Positions 15,321 to 23,632 of a stretch of DNA of 64,000 nucleotides are shown one piece after another. The notes beneath the pieces are model-generated. The model was not told the origin of the DNA. It worked only from the letters and a program-made list of their open reading frames with translations, and searched no databases. Every line of letters starts with the position of its first letter. Positions within the stretch are counted from its first letter, which is position 1. This DNA is from Nocardioides thalensis (lineage in GTDB: Bacteria; Actinomycetota; Actinomycetes; Propionibacteriales; Nocardioidaceae): positions 3,061,501 through 3,125,500 of the forward strand of contig NZ_JACCFP010000001.1 of the NCBI RefSeq assembly GCF_013410655.1. Direction: 5' to 3'. The position numbers were made by a program, and so were the translations under genes.

Positions 15321-16105
15321 CTGCCCACCGCGATGACCGGACCCTTGTCCTTGTCGATGTGCTTCATCACGCGCTTGATGAACCACCGCGGCGCGCTCAC
15401 GCAGCCGGCGGTCGCGCCGGAGCCGTTGACGTGGAGGAAGATGCCGGAGCCGCGATAGCGCACCTGGTTCCAGTTGAAGTCCATGACGATCGCCCACTCG
15501 TACTGGTCGCGGTAGTCGAGCAACCGCTCGGAGGAGTTCTCGCCGTCGAGCCACCAGCGGAAGCCGCCCTGGCTCTTGTTGCGGTAGCGGTTGTAGTGGT
15601 CGGAGGCGTTGTCCTGCACCCAGTAGTCGCCCTTGCGGACCTTGCGGTAGCGGATGTCCCAGGCGTCGCGCTCGCGGTGCATGCCGAACGCGAACGGCAT
15701 CCCGAACGTGCCGAGCGGCGTGGTGCCTGTCCCCTGGCGCCGCTCCTTGCGCGGGACGAGCCCGCCGTACCCGATGCGGCCGTCGGTGGCGCTCAGCCGC
15801 TCGTGCCAGGTGCCCTTGCGCTTCACCCAGAACGAGATGCGCCCGCTGTGGCCGCTGCGGTGGTTGTAGGTGACCACCTGCCGGGTGCGGGCGCGCAGCT
15901 CGACCTTCACGCCACCGAGGCGGACGGTGCCGCCGGACGCCAGGTCTGCGGCGGGCGCGTCCGCCGGCTGGGTCGCGGCCGCGTCGTCGACGTCGGGCCA
16001 GGGCAGCGGCCAGGGCCAGTCCTTCGCCGCCGCGGAGGCCGGTGTCGCGGGGAGCAGCGCCCCCAGCAGCAGGCCGGCCAGGGCGAGGAGCAGGAGGCGT
16101 CTCAC
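15317..16105 (-). CDS. Secreted YkuD-family L,D-transpeptidase-like protein inside the NHEJ operon
   Basis: 262 residues. The signal peptide is RLLLLALAGLLLGALLP followed by TPASAAA. The YkuD-type catalytic region is near the end: H225 in GIFLHVNGSG and the nucleophile C235 in TAGCVSAP (TAGC in place of the more usual SHGC, as in many actinobacterial members). The family forms 3-3 peptidoglycan cross-links or attaches proteins outside the membrane. Oddly, it is coupled at both ends by GTGA overlaps: with the ligase (16102-16105) and with the LigD polymerase (15317-15320). GTG at 16105 is the only start giving a signal peptide. Catalysis is inferred from family motifs. Confidence 0.88.
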   Translation of the reverse strand: MRRLLLLALAGLLLGALLPATPASAAAKDWPWPLPWPDVDDAAATQPADAPAADLASGGTVRLGGVKVELRARTRQVVTYNHRSGHSGRISFWVKRKGTWHERLSATDGRIGYGGLVPRKERRQGTGTTPLGTFGMPFAFGMHRERDAWDIRYRKVRKGDYWVQDNASDHYNRYRNKSQGGFRWWLDGENSSERLLDYRDQYEWAIVMDFNWNQVRYRGSGIFLHVNGSGATAGCVSAPRWFIKRVMKHIDKDKGPVIAVGR

Positions 16106-17046
16106 GGGCCCCACCGTAGGTCGTCGGGTGAGAGATCGGAACGCACGCCCTGGAAGGACGGCTGCCTCAGCCGCTCGTAGCCGTGGCCGTGGGTCTCGAT
16201 GTCGACGACGAGCACGGGATCCAGCCAATGGGTCCCGGCGGCGTCGACCTTCGGCACCTCGTCGGCGAACGGGCTGGTCGCGCGGCCGAGCGAGGCCACC
16301 AGCTCGGTGAGCGCCCGCGACTGCTTGGCGCCGATGCCACTGCCGACGCGGCCGCGGTAGAGCAGGCCCTCGGCGGTCGGCTCCCCCACCAGCAGCGCGG
16401 CGAGGCGGTCGGACGTGCCGGTCTGCGGGCGCCACCCGCCCACGACGTACGACGCGCGGTGGCGGTGCGCGAACTTGAGCCAGTGTGACGTGCGCTCTCC
16501 CGGGCGGTAGAGCGAGTCGCTGCGCTTGCTCACGATCCCCTCGAGTCCCTGCTGCTTCGTGGCGTCGTGCAGCATCGGCCCGTCGTCGTACGTCGCCGGC
16601 ACCTGCCACCGGCCCAGCTCCAGCCCTTCCAGCACCTCGCGGCGCTCGGTGAGCGGCAGCCGCGTCAGGTCGCGGCCGCCGTACCTCAGGACGTCGAAGA
16701 CCATGAACGTCGCCGGCACCCGCTCGGCGAGCCGTGCGACCTGCGCGGCCTTGCGCACGTGGATCCGCTCCGCGAGCACCCGGAAGTCGGGCACGCCGCG
16801 CTCGTTGAGCGCGATGATCTCGCCGTCGACGACGAGGTCGTCGTGGCCGTCGGGCGGGGTCACGAGCTCGGGCCAGGCACCCGTGATCCGGTTGCCGTTG
16901 CGGCTGGTCAGGGTGACGTCGCCGCCGGCGAGCGTGGCCAGCGCGCGGACGCCGTCCCACTTCACCTCGTGCAGCCACCCCTCCCCCGTCGGCACGTGGC
17001 TGCCGACGGTCGCGAGCATGGGGAGCAGGGTCACGCGGCCCATCAT
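16102..17046 (-). CDS. ATP-dependent DNA ligase of NHEJ (LigC/LigD-ligase type)
   Basis: 314 residues. Nucleotidyltransferase motifs appear in order: the adenylated lysine K29 in EVKWDGVRA, DGEIIAL, FMVFDVL, EGIVSKRSD and HWLKFAHR, then an OB-fold domain to the end. It seals breaks held by Ku; in many bacteria this domain is fused to the polymerase as LigD, but here the activities are separate genes. GAGGGGAC precedes the ATG. Divergent from ku with only 28 bp between starts, so the two promoters overlap back to back. Confidence 0.92.
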   Translation of the reverse strand: MMGRVTLLPMLATVGSHVPTGEGWLHEVKWDGVRALATLAGGDVTLTSRNGNRITGAWPELVTPPDGHDDLVVDGEIIALNERGVPDFRVLAERIHVRKAAQVARLAERVPATFMVFDVLRYGGRDLTRLPLTERREVLEGLELGRWQVPATYDDGPMLHDATKQQGLEGIVSKRSDSLYRPGERTSHWLKFAHRHRASYVVGGWRPQTGTSDRLAALLVGEPTAEGLLYRGRVGSGIGAKQSRALTELVASLGRATSPFADEVPKVDAAGTHWLDPVLVVDIETHGHGYERLRQPSFQGVRSDLSPDDLRWGP

Positions 17047-17061
17047 GTCCCCTCGGCGGCG

Positions 17062-17067
17062 TACCCT
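17062..17067 (+). promoter_or_regulatory. -10 box of ku (leaderless)
   Basis: TACCCT, 7 bp before the ku ATG, inside the 28-bp spacer shared with the divergent ligase gene. Confidence 0.55.
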
Positions 17068-17074
17068 CGTCTCT

Positions 17075-18019
17075 ATGCGTGCGATCTGGAAGGGCGCCGT
17101 CTCCTTCGGCCTGGTGAGCGTCCCGGTGAAGCTCTACTCCGCGACGGAGAGCCACGACGTGTCGTTCCGGCAGGTCCACGCCAAGGACGGCGGTCGCATC
17201 AAGTACCAGCGGGTCTGCTCGATCGACGGCGAGGAGGTCCCCTACGCCGACATCGCCAAGGGCTTCGAGACCGAGGACGGCGAGATGGTCGTGCTCACCG
17301 ACGACGACCTCGCCGAGCTGCCGACGTCGTCGTCGCGCGAGATCTCGGTGGAGAAGTTCGTGCCGCGCGAGCAGATCGACCCGCTGCTCTTCGAGAAGAG
17401 CTACTACCTCGAGCCGGAGTCGAGCGGCGCCAAGCCCTACGCCCTCCTGCGCCAGGCGCTCGTCGACGCCGACCGGATGGCCGTCGTCACCGTCGCGATC
17501 CGCAACCGGACGACGACCGCGGTCCTGCGGGTGCGCGACGACGTGATCGTCATGCAGACGATGATGTGGCCCGACGAGATCCGGAAGCCCGACTTCAACA
17601 TCGAGACCGGCGAGGTCAAGGACGCCGAGGTCAAGATGGCGCAGATGCTCGTCGAGACCCTGGCCGGCGACTTCGACCCCGACGAGTTCGAGGACGACTA
17701 CGCCGAGGCCGTGCAGGCCGTGGTGAAGGCCAAGATCGAGGGCGGCGAGATCCAGCGGACGCCCACCTCGACGAAGACCGGCGGCGAGGTCGTCGATCTG
17801 CTCGCCGCGCTCCAGCGCTCCGTCGACGCGGCCAAGACCTCGCGCGGCGAGGCGCCGGCCGAGGAGAAGAAGCCCGCCGCGAAGAAGTCGTCCTCGTCGA
17901 AGAAGTCCGCTGCCAAGAAGGCGCCGGCCAAGAAGGCGGCCTCGAAGAAGTCCGCTGCTTCGAAGAAGACGGCGAAGAAGTCGACCACCAAGAAGACGGC
18001 CGCCCGCAAGGCCAGCTAA
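17075..18019 (+). CDS. ku: Ku DNA end-binding protein with lysine-rich tail
   Basis: 314 residues. The Ku core (residues 1 to about 255) begins MRAIWKGAVSFGLVSVPVKL and includes HAKDGGRIKYQRVCSIDGEE and KPYALLRQAL. It forms a homodimer ring on DNA ends and recruits the ligase and polymerase encoded divergently. The last 50 residues are AAKK/SSKK/APAKK runs, a histone H1-like basic tail known in some bacterial Ku proteins to bind DNA. The ATG directly follows a leaderless-type promoter. Convergent with the hydrolase gene 5 bp downstream, with no room for a separate terminator. Confidence 0.95.
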   Translation: MRAIWKGAVSFGLVSVPVKLYSATESHDVSFRQVHAKDGGRIKYQRVCSIDGEEVPYADIAKGFETEDGEMVVLTDDDLAELPTSSSREISVEKFVPREQIDPLLFEKSYYLEPESSGAKPYALLRQALVDADRMAVVTVAIRNRTTTAVLRVRDDVIVMQTMMWPDEIRKPDFNIETGEVKDAEVKMAQMLVETLAGDFDPDEFEDDYAEAVQAVVKAKIEGGEIQRTPTSTKTGGEVVDLLAALQRSVDAAKTSRGEAPAEEKKPAAKKSSSSKKSAAKKAPAKKAASKKSAASKKTAKKSTTKKTAARKAS

Positions 18020-18023
18020 GCGG

Positions 18024-18830
18024 TCACAGCAGCGCCTGGATGTGCCCCCACGCCGCGCGGCCGAGGCGGCGATCGGCCTCCTCCGTCCCGCCGCGCGCCA
18101 TCCGCGCCCCGGCGGCGACGACCGGCTCGCCCGGCAGCACGGTGCGATGGCCGGCTTCGGGGTCGGTGACCACGATGGTGGCGAGGCCGTGCCGTCGGCG
18201 CCGTACCGCGATCGACTCGGCGTGCTCGACCGCCGGCCAGACCTGGTCGTCACCGCCCGCGACGGTCACGACCTCGGGGATCCGCTCGACCGGGATCGCC
18301 GCCTCGGCCGCTTTCTCCGGGAACCGCGCCCGGCACGCGCGGTAGAAGTCGACGTACGCCGGCGGGTCGCCGGCCGGCTCCCAGTCGTCGACGAACGGCA
18401 CGCAGGCGAGGGCCTCATTTCCGAGGGTCCAGTGCGACGTGGCCCGGCCGTCGCCGGTCACCCCGGTCCACACCACGTCGGAGGGCGCGAACGCGACCAC
18501 CGCCGACACCCGGTCGCTGTGCACTCCGGTCAGCAGGGCCGCCTCCGCGCCGAACGAGGTGCCCAGCACCACGACCCGGTCGCAGTCCTCGGCAAGGTCG
18601 TCGACGCGCCCGAGGAACAGCTCCAGCGCGATCTCCCACGGCCCGTCGTGCTGTCCCGGCCCACCGAACCACTGGACCGACTCGGCCAGCGCACCGTGGC
18701 GCGCCAGCAGAGCGGCCCGCTCCTCGTCCACCCGGCCGCTGGAGCCGGCGAGGACCAGCGCCCCGACTCCGGTCGCCCGGTCAGGGACCAACCGGACGCC
18801 GGGGACGTCCTGGAGCTCGCGGCGCATCAT
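18024..18830 (-). CDS. Alpha/beta hydrolase (BAAT_C / acyl-thioesterase-like)
   Basis: 268 residues. A complete hydrolase triad is visible: the nucleophile elbow GTSFG (S92), an acid in VAGGDDQVWP (D194/D195) and H228 in EAGHRTVLPGEP. The spacing and the WPAVEHAES segment after the acid resemble the BAAT/acyl-CoA thioester hydrolase C-terminal family. No signal peptide. The substrate is unknown. It starts at the first of two adjacent ATG codons (18830). Not in an obvious operon. Confidence 0.75.
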   Translation of the reverse strand: MMRRELQDVPGVRLVPDRATGVGALVLAGSSGRVDEERAALLARHGALAESVQWFGGPGQHDGPWEIALELFLGRVDDLAEDCDRVVVLGTSFGAEAALLTGVHSDRVSAVVAFAPSDVVWTGVTGDGRATSHWTLGNEALACVPFVDDWEPAGDPPAYVDFYRACRARFPEKAAEAAIPVERIPEVVTVAGGDDQVWPAVEHAESIAVRRRRHGLATIVVTDPEAGHRTVLPGEPVVAAGARMARGGTEEADRRLGRAAWGHIQALL

Positions 18831-18917
18831 GGGCGTGAGGATGCCATCCGCCTGAAAGTCGTGGTTGGCGCGGCCAGGGCGCGGGTAGATTCACCACTCA
18901 AGCCACTGGAGGCACCC

Positions 18918-19073
18918 ATGTTCTTCTGGATCATCGTCGGCGTCATCGTCCTTGGCCTCTTCGCGCTCTGTTTCGCCGGCACGGATCGCTACCGCTTCCA
19001 CCAGGGTGCCGACGTCGAAGCCGTCCGTCAGCGCACCCAGGGCATCCGCACCGACACCCAGCAACCCGAGTAG
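18918..19073 (+). CDS. Small single-pass membrane protein
   Basis: 51 residues. One strong hydrophobic helix (FFWIIVGVIVLGLFALCFAG, residues 2-21) is followed by a short charged tail. GGAGG lies 6 bp before the ATG, and a -10-like TAGATT is at 18886-18891. A longer in-frame extension upstream lies antisense to the hydrolase and is not believed. No family recognised. It sits immediately outside the left inverted repeat. Confidence 0.65.
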   Translation: MFFWIIVGVIVLGLFALCFAGTDRYRFHQGADVEAVRQRTQGIRTDTQQPE

Positions 19074-19092
19074 GCCTCGGTCGACCAGGGGA

Positions 19093-20930
19093 TCGAGGAG
19101 GCCGGCCACGGCCGTCACGAGACCCCTTCCCGGTGGTCGAGGAGGCCGTCCACGGCCGTCACGAGACCCCTCCGCTGCCAGGGATTCCAGATTTACGTGG
19201 TTGCGCGCCGCTTCGGTCGCGGTGCTTGGTTGCTCTACTGCGTCGGCTTCGGGTTGCTTCGGGTCGTCGTTCTGTGGTTGCGGTACGACGGACACGGCAG
19301 TCGGTGGTTGAGGTGCGAGGCCGGCCACGGCCGAGCCTCGAAACCACCGATCCAGGGTGGTCGAGGAGCCGTGTCCTGGGTGGTCGAGGAGCCGTGTTCA
19401 GGGTGGTCGAGTAGCCCGTGCGCGCTAGCGCGCGGGCGTATCGAGACCCACTTCCCGTCCACAGGCAATGATCGAGAATCCCCTGTCCACAAGCGGGTTT
19501 CCGGCGTCTGGTTGTGTCGGTCCCCGGTAGTTCAATAGGGGTCATGGATCTCGGGATGGCACCCCTCTTCGACCTCCCGGCCGCACCCCCGGCCGGCACC
19601 GTCGACGCGCCGTTGACCGAGGCCCCGCTCTCCCGCGCCGACGAACTGCTGAAAGGAATCGCACAGCGCCGGAGGATCATCACCGACCAACAGCTCGGCG
19701 AGGTCCGCGACATCGCCGAATGGGCCATGCAGCACACCGTCGCCGTGCCGGAGGACGCCTCCACGCTCACCGAACGCGGTCTGGACACCGGGCTCCCCTT
19801 GGCGGGTGAGGGCGCGCCGTTGATCTCCGACTTCGCCGTCCTCGAGCTCGGCGCCATCCTCGCCCGCGGCATCGACTCGGTCCGCAACTACGTCGGGCAG
19901 GTCGTGGAGCTCTCCCACCGCCTCCCCCAGGTCTGGGCCGGCGTCCTGGACGGATACGTGCCGGTGTGGAAGGGCCTGCGGATCGCCGACTGCACCCGCG
20001 ACCTCGGCGTGGAGGCCGTCGCGTTCGTGGACCAGCATCTGGCGAGGTTCGCTGCGACCTGTTCCTGGGCCCAGGTCGAACGCCTCATCGACGAAGCCAT
20101 CACCCGCTTCGACCCCGACCTCGCCGAAGCCAGACGCGCCGCGGCCGCGGAGACCCGGCACTTCGACATCGACTTCGACCGCGCCGGCACCGACAGCACC
20201 GTCCCCCTGCACGGCGAGGTCGACCTCACCGATGCCCTCGACGCCGAACAAGCGCTGCGCCACCGCGCCCGCGAGCTCGCCGAGCTCGGCTGCACCGAAC
20301 CCCTCGACGTGCGCCGCGCCATGGCCTTCGGCGAGATGGCCCGCTGCGACCTCACCCTCAACTACCTCACCGACCCCACCGACCCGGTGGTCGAGGAGAC
20401 CGGCCTGCGTCCGCACACCCCGCGCGGGCGGACCGTGGACCTCACCGTGCACCTCTCCCAGGCCGCCGTCGAAGGCGTCAACCCCGCCGGCGCCGTGGGC
20501 CGACTCGACAACACCCACACCCCGGTGACCGCGGAACAGATCCGCGAATGGTGCGCCGCTGCGGGCACCATCATCGTCCGGCCCGTCCTCGACGTCGCCG
20601 GCCACGAACCCACCGGCGCCTACGAGATCGCCGAACGCCAAGCCCGCCAGGTCCTGCTCCGGGACCAGACGTGCGTCTACCCGCACTGCACTCGTCCCGC
20701 CGAGGCCTGCGATCTCGACCACGTAACCCCCCATGCCAAGGGCGACGTGACGTGCCCTTGCAACCTGGCGCCGGTCTGCCGCGGCCACCACCGGTTGAAG
20801 ACCCATAGGCACGGCTGGGCCTACTGGGTCCTCGCCCCCGGCGTCTACTTCTGGCGCGGCCGCACCGGTGAACAGTGGCTGGTCACCCCCGGCGGCACCT
20901 ACGCCCTCGACACCCGTCCCTGCCCCGGCA
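19093..20930. repeat. Left arm of a 1.8-kb inverted repeat (DUF222 gene plus upstream region)
   Basis: The sequence recurs inverted at about 38064-39881, covering roughly 450 bp of non-coding DNA and nearly the whole DUF222 gene. The non-coding part 19074-19543 has no gene. It holds two copies of a unit of the form TCGAGGAGGCC(G/T)CCACGGCC followed by GTCACGAGACCCC, a 27-bp local duplication (TGGTCGAGGAGCCGTGT, near 19370-19400) absent from the right arm, and a hairpin. Boundaries are by eye, plus or minus about 20 bp. Confidence 0.85.
19402..19449. repeat. Imperfect hairpin centred on GCGCGCTAGCGCGC
   Basis: GGTGGTCGAGTAGCCCG and CGGGCGTATCGAGACCC flank the 14-bp palindrome at 19420-19433. 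The form resembles short palindromic repeats scattered between genes in Nocardioides-like genomes (from memory). The partner copy is at 39543-39590. Confidence 0.6.
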
Positions 20931-20968
20931 CCACCACGACCGACTCGGTCGACCCGCCCGACGAGTAG
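19544..20968 (+). CDS. DUF222 / HNH endonuclease-domain protein (13E12 repeat family), copy 1
   Basis: 474 residues. An N-terminal DUF222 helical domain is followed by a C-terminal HNH nuclease-like motif: CVYPHC, CDLDHVTPHAKG, the N of CNLAPVC and the H of RGHHRLK. Such genes occur in many copies in actinobacteria, including the 13E12 repeats of mycobacteria; their role is unproven and they may be selfish. Very similar to the inverted copy at 38027-39448, but residues 33-60 are strongly diverged and smaller patches differ elsewhere. ATG at 19544 begins MDLGMAPLFDLPA in both copies; an upstream GTG at 19514 is possible. Confidence 0.9.
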   Translation: MDLGMAPLFDLPAAPPAGTVDAPLTEAPLSRADELLKGIAQRRRIITDQQLGEVRDIAEWAMQHTVAVPEDASTLTERGLDTGLPLAGEGAPLISDFAVLELGAILARGIDSVRNYVGQVVELSHRLPQVWAGVLDGYVPVWKGLRIADCTRDLGVEAVAFVDQHLARFAATCSWAQVERLIDEAITRFDPDLAEARRAAAAETRHFDIDFDRAGTDSTVPLHGEVDLTDALDAEQALRHRARELAELGCTEPLDVRRAMAFGEMARCDLTLNYLTDPTDPVVEETGLRPHTPRGRTVDLTVHLSQAAVEGVNPAGAVGRLDNTHTPVTAEQIREWCAAAGTIIVRPVLDVAGHEPTGAYEIAERQARQVLLRDQTCVYPHCTRPAEACDLDHVTPHAKGDVTCPCNLAPVCRGHHRLKTHRHGWAYWVLAPGVYFWRGRTGEQWLVTPGGTYALDTRPCPGTTTTDSVDPPDE

Positions 20969-20983
20969 CGACCACGCCCTGAA

Positions 20984-21010
20984 CCCCGCCGAACCCCGCG
21001 TTCGGCGGGG
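20984..21010. terminator. Bidirectional terminator hairpin after DUF222 copy 1
   Basis: CCCCGCCGA (20984-20992) pairs with TCGGCGGGG (21002-21010) across a 9-base loop, between the convergent DUF222 and DUF6461 genes. DUF222 copy 2 is followed by a hairpin with the same CCCCGCCG stem. Confidence 0.7.
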
Positions 21011-21016
21011 ACATCG

Positions 21017-21559
21017 TCAACCGATCGGGTGGGCGGTCGTCATGGATTCGACGACGTCCGCGGGCACCTTGACTCCGGTGAACGTCTCGACCATCGCCAT
21101 GCCGGTCGCGTGCAGGTCGGCGTCGTCCCGATCCGCCGACGCGAAGAGCTCGCGGAGCTCGTCGGGCAGGTCCACGTTGTCCGCCTGGTCCGCGTCGTAC
21201 ATGTCAACGGTGGCAACCACGACACCGTCTCGCACGCAGCTGAACGCGGTGAGGTCGTTGACGTTCCAGAACATGCTCGCTGTGACGCCCCCGCCGGCCA
21301 CCCGGACCAGCACCTCGGGAAGCGACCCACGGAACCCGTTGTGCTCAACCGCGATCGCACCGCCGGGCACCTCGGCGACCGACACGTAATCAGCCTCGTC
21401 TGCGAACGCGTCTTCGACGGGGACCTCGACGGACCCGTCGGCGCCGAAGGCGGCCAGCACACCGTCCCGCGTCCCGCCGGCCACCGCTGTCACGCAGGCC
21501 GCTTCGAACAGGACGTCATGAACCCAGCCGTAGTCCTCTTGCGTGGCCAAAGCACTCAC
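21017..21559 (-). CDS. DUF6461-like protein
   Basis: 180 residues. The N terminus EDYGWVHDVLFEAACVTAV with TRDGVLAAFGA, and the middle IAVEHNGFRGSLPEVL and ASMFWNVNDLTAFSCVRDG, fit the actinobacterial DUF6461 family of unknown function. No signal peptide or membrane helix; the protein is acidic. GTG at 21559 is selected because the family-like sequence begins directly after it; an open frame continues further upstream but overlaps the TOPRIM gene. It lies just inside the left arm of the inverted repeat. Confidence 0.7.
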   Translation of the reverse strand: MSALATQEDYGWVHDVLFEAACVTAVAGGTRDGVLAAFGADGSVEVPVEDAFADEADYVSVAEVPGGAIAVEHNGFRGSLPEVLVRVAGGGVTASMFWNVNDLTAFSCVRDGVVVATVDMYDADQADNVDLPDELRELFASADRDDADLHATGMAMVETFTGVKVPADVVESMTTAHPIG

Positions 21560-21605
21560 TCCGATCTCTCGAGAACATGCAGACTGTCGACGCGTGCACA
21601 CGGTG

Positions 21606-22163
21606 TCACACCCGATCCAGCACCGCCGCCAGCGGCGCCGGCACCCGATGGTCCTCCAGCGCGTCGACGAAGAGAGCGGCGTACCGCGCTTTGCGACCGC
21701 CCTGGCTGCCCAGGAACCGCCGGACGACCGCGAGCCGGGTCCAGCCGCGCTGGGCCGGCATGCCCGCGAGCAGCGCGAGCGACCGTCGCTCGCCGGCACG
21801 GGCGATGACCTCGTCCACGCCGTCGAGGCCGAGCGCGCGGATGAGCTCGTCCTCGAGGTCGGCGACGCACGCGAAGAACCCGAGCTCGGCCAGGCCGCCA
21901 GGGTCGGCGGAGACCGGAAGCCCTGCGGCCGACAGCCCGCCGCGCACCTTGGCCTCGTCGGGGGCGTCGTAGAGCCCGGCCAGCGGGACGCCGAGGCCGT
22001 CGGGCCCATAGCGCAGCGCGAACGAGCGGGTGTTGGTGACGCCGCCCATGCTGACCACCTCGACACCCTCGGCGGCGAGGTCGCGACCCCGTCGCGCGGC
22101 GAGGGTCAGCAGCGCGACCCGGTCGCTGTTGCCCTCGACGAGGACCACCTTCCGCGGCGTCAC
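21606..22163 (-). CDS. OLD-type TOPRIM domain protein
   Basis: 185 residues. The TOPRIM fold is visible as the catalytic-type glutamate E10 in KVVLVEGNSDR and the DxxD of AGLYDAPDEAK (D66, D69). The rest (VADLEDELIRALG, QRGWTRLAVVRRFLGSQGGRK) matches the TOPRIM half of OLD-family nucleases without their ATPase. In defence systems such domains are nucleases paired with ATPases or helicases; no such partner is adjacent here, so the role is open. GTG at 22163 is used because it directly precedes the conserved strand. Confidence 0.78.
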   Translation of the reverse strand: MTPRKVVLVEGNSDRVALLTLAARRGRDLAAEGVEVVSMGGVTNTRSFALRYGPDGLGVPLAGLYDAPDEAKVRGGLSAAGLPVSADPGGLAELGFFACVADLEDELIRALGLDGVDEVIARAGERRSLALLAGMPAQRGWTRLAVVRRFLGSQGGRKARYAALFVDALEDHRVPAPLAAVLDRV

Positions 22164-22276
22164 CGTCCCATGACAGGCGCCGCCCGGGCGGCGGTCAACC
22201 GAGTTCCCGAACTCAGGTGTGACACGGCGAGGCGCCCGTTGCGTCATACGGGGTGTCACCTACACCCCGGAGAGAC

Positions 22277-22768
22277 ATGATCGAGCCTGTGCCTGACGAC
22301 TTCGAGGAGTTCGCGCGTGCGCGGACCCCTCACCTCTACCGGTCGGCGTGGCTGCTCTGCGGCCACCGGACCGAGGCGGAGGATCTCGTCCAGGAGACGC
22401 TCGCGAAGGTCTACGTGCGGATGCACCGGCGGCTCGGGCCACGCCTCGACAACCCGGCGGCGTACGCCCAGACCGTGCTGACGCGCACCTTCATCAGTGA
22501 GCGCCGGCGCCGAAGCAGCACCGAGAGGCCGTCGGACGACCTGCCCGACCGCGTGTCGATCGACCACGCCGAAAGCTCGGACGTGCGGGTGAGCCTGCAC
22601 GCCGCGCTGGCCGGGCTTTCCCCGTTGGACCGGGCGGTCCTGGTGCTGCGCTACCTCGACGACCTGTCCGTCGAAGACGTCGCGAAGCTGCTCGGTCTCT
22701 CTCCCGGGGCGGTTCGGAACCGGAGCATGCGCGCGCTGGCGCGGATGCGGGACGGAGCGTTGCAATGA
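22277..22768 (+). CDS. SigE-family (ECF) RNA polymerase sigma factor 1
   Basis: 163 residues. Region 2 is visible as HLYRSAWLLCGHRTEAEDLVQET, and region 4 as LSPLDRAVLVLRYLDDLSVEDV followed by AKLLGLSPGAVRNRSMRAL. It directs RNA polymerase to stress-type promoters. CCGGAGAG precedes the ATG at 22277. It overlaps the next gene as ATGA (22765-22768), the usual sigma/anti-sigma style. The upstream spacer carries GGTGTGACAC and GGTGTCACC motifs that could be an autoregulated promoter (inference). Faces inward from the left inverted-repeat arm. Confidence 0.9.
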   Translation: MIEPVPDDFEEFARARTPHLYRSAWLLCGHRTEAEDLVQETLAKVYVRMHRRLGPRLDNPAAYAQTVLTRTFISERRRRSSTERPSDDLPDRVSIDHAESSDVRVSLHAALAGLSPLDRAVLVLRYLDDLSVEDVAKLLGLSPGAVRNRSMRALARMRDGALQ

Positions 22769-23625
22769 ACGAGCACGACCTCACCGCCCTGCTGGAGCGG
22801 TCGACCGAGGACCTGGCGCCCGACGTGGAGCGCCTGCTGGCCGCAGGCGTGGCCCGGGGTCGGAGCTCACTACGACGCCGCCGGGTGGCGCTCAGTCTCG
22901 GTACGGCGGCCGCGGTCGCTACGGCGCTTGCGGCAGGCGTGACGCTCCTCCCGAGCGGCTCCGAGCCGACGATCGCCGAGGACCTCACCGTCGCGACGGC
23001 GCCCGCCGCGGGGCAGCGCGACCTCGCGTCCCTGGACGTGATCCGCGACCGGCTGGCCGCGGTGCTGCCGGAGGGCGAGGTGACCGACGTCAGCGTGGCC
23101 GAGCCCGTCGAGGATGGACCAGCAACGGTCGAGCTCACGCTCGAGGACGCCGTGGTGGTGGCCGAGCTCTACGACGACACCCCGCCGCCGGCCGACTCGG
23201 TCCCCGATCCCGGGCCCCGGCCCGAGGGGTGCACCCGGGCGATGCTCACCGAGGGCTCCCCCACCAACGCGCAGATGAACGACCCCGTCTTCCGTGCCTG
23301 CAGCGCGTGGCGTACCGATCACGAGTACTTCACGTGCGCGCAGTCGGAGGCCTGCTGGGCCAACCGCCACGCGCCGCACTGCACGCGGCCGCAACCCTTC
23401 CCGACCTGCACGCAGCTCGCAGACGGTTCCTGGGTGTCGACGAACGACTACGCCAGTCCCGGCGAGGAGCTGGGCGAGCTCCACACATGGGCGGACATCG
23501 TGACGACCGACCACTGGTGGATCACCGTCAGCTCGACCCAGCCCGGCGACCCCGACCGGGACACGCCGCTCCTCGGCCACGACGACCTGGTCGCACTGGT
23601 GACCAGCGACATCTGGTTCGAGTGA
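22765..23625 (+). CDS. One-pass membrane protein, probable partner (anti-sigma-like) of sigma factor 1
   Basis: 286 residues. A short cytoplasmic N terminus (about 36 residues, LTALLERSTEDLAPDVERLL) precedes RRRR and a single membrane helix around residues 40-62 (LGTAAAVATALAAGVTLLP). An outer domain follows with seven or more cysteines (CTRAM, CSAWR, CAQSEACWANRH, CTRPQPFPTC). It has no zinc-type anti-sigma motif, so the partner role rests on the 4-base overlap with the sigma gene and topology. The cysteine-rich outer part could be disulfide-linked or sense redox; that is a guess. Confidence 0.75.
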   Translation: MNEHDLTALLERSTEDLAPDVERLLAAGVARGRSSLRRRRVALSLGTAAAVATALAAGVTLLPSGSEPTIAEDLTVATAPAAGQRDLASLDVIRDRLAAVLPEGEVTDVSVAEPVEDGPATVELTLEDAVVVAELYDDTPPPADSVPDPGPRPEGCTRAMLTEGSPTNAQMNDPVFRACSAWRTDHEYFTCAQSEACWANRHAPHCTRPQPFPTCTQLADGSWVSTNDYASPGEELGELHTWADIVTTDHWWITVSSTQPGDPDRDTPLLGHDDLVALVTSDIWFE

Positions 23626-23632
23626 CGGCCGA

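Noticed and set aside
15317..18253. One continuous 978-codon minus frame
   Set aside because: Only the last 262 codons form a sensible protein (the transpeptidase); the rest is antisense to ku and out of frame with the ligase.
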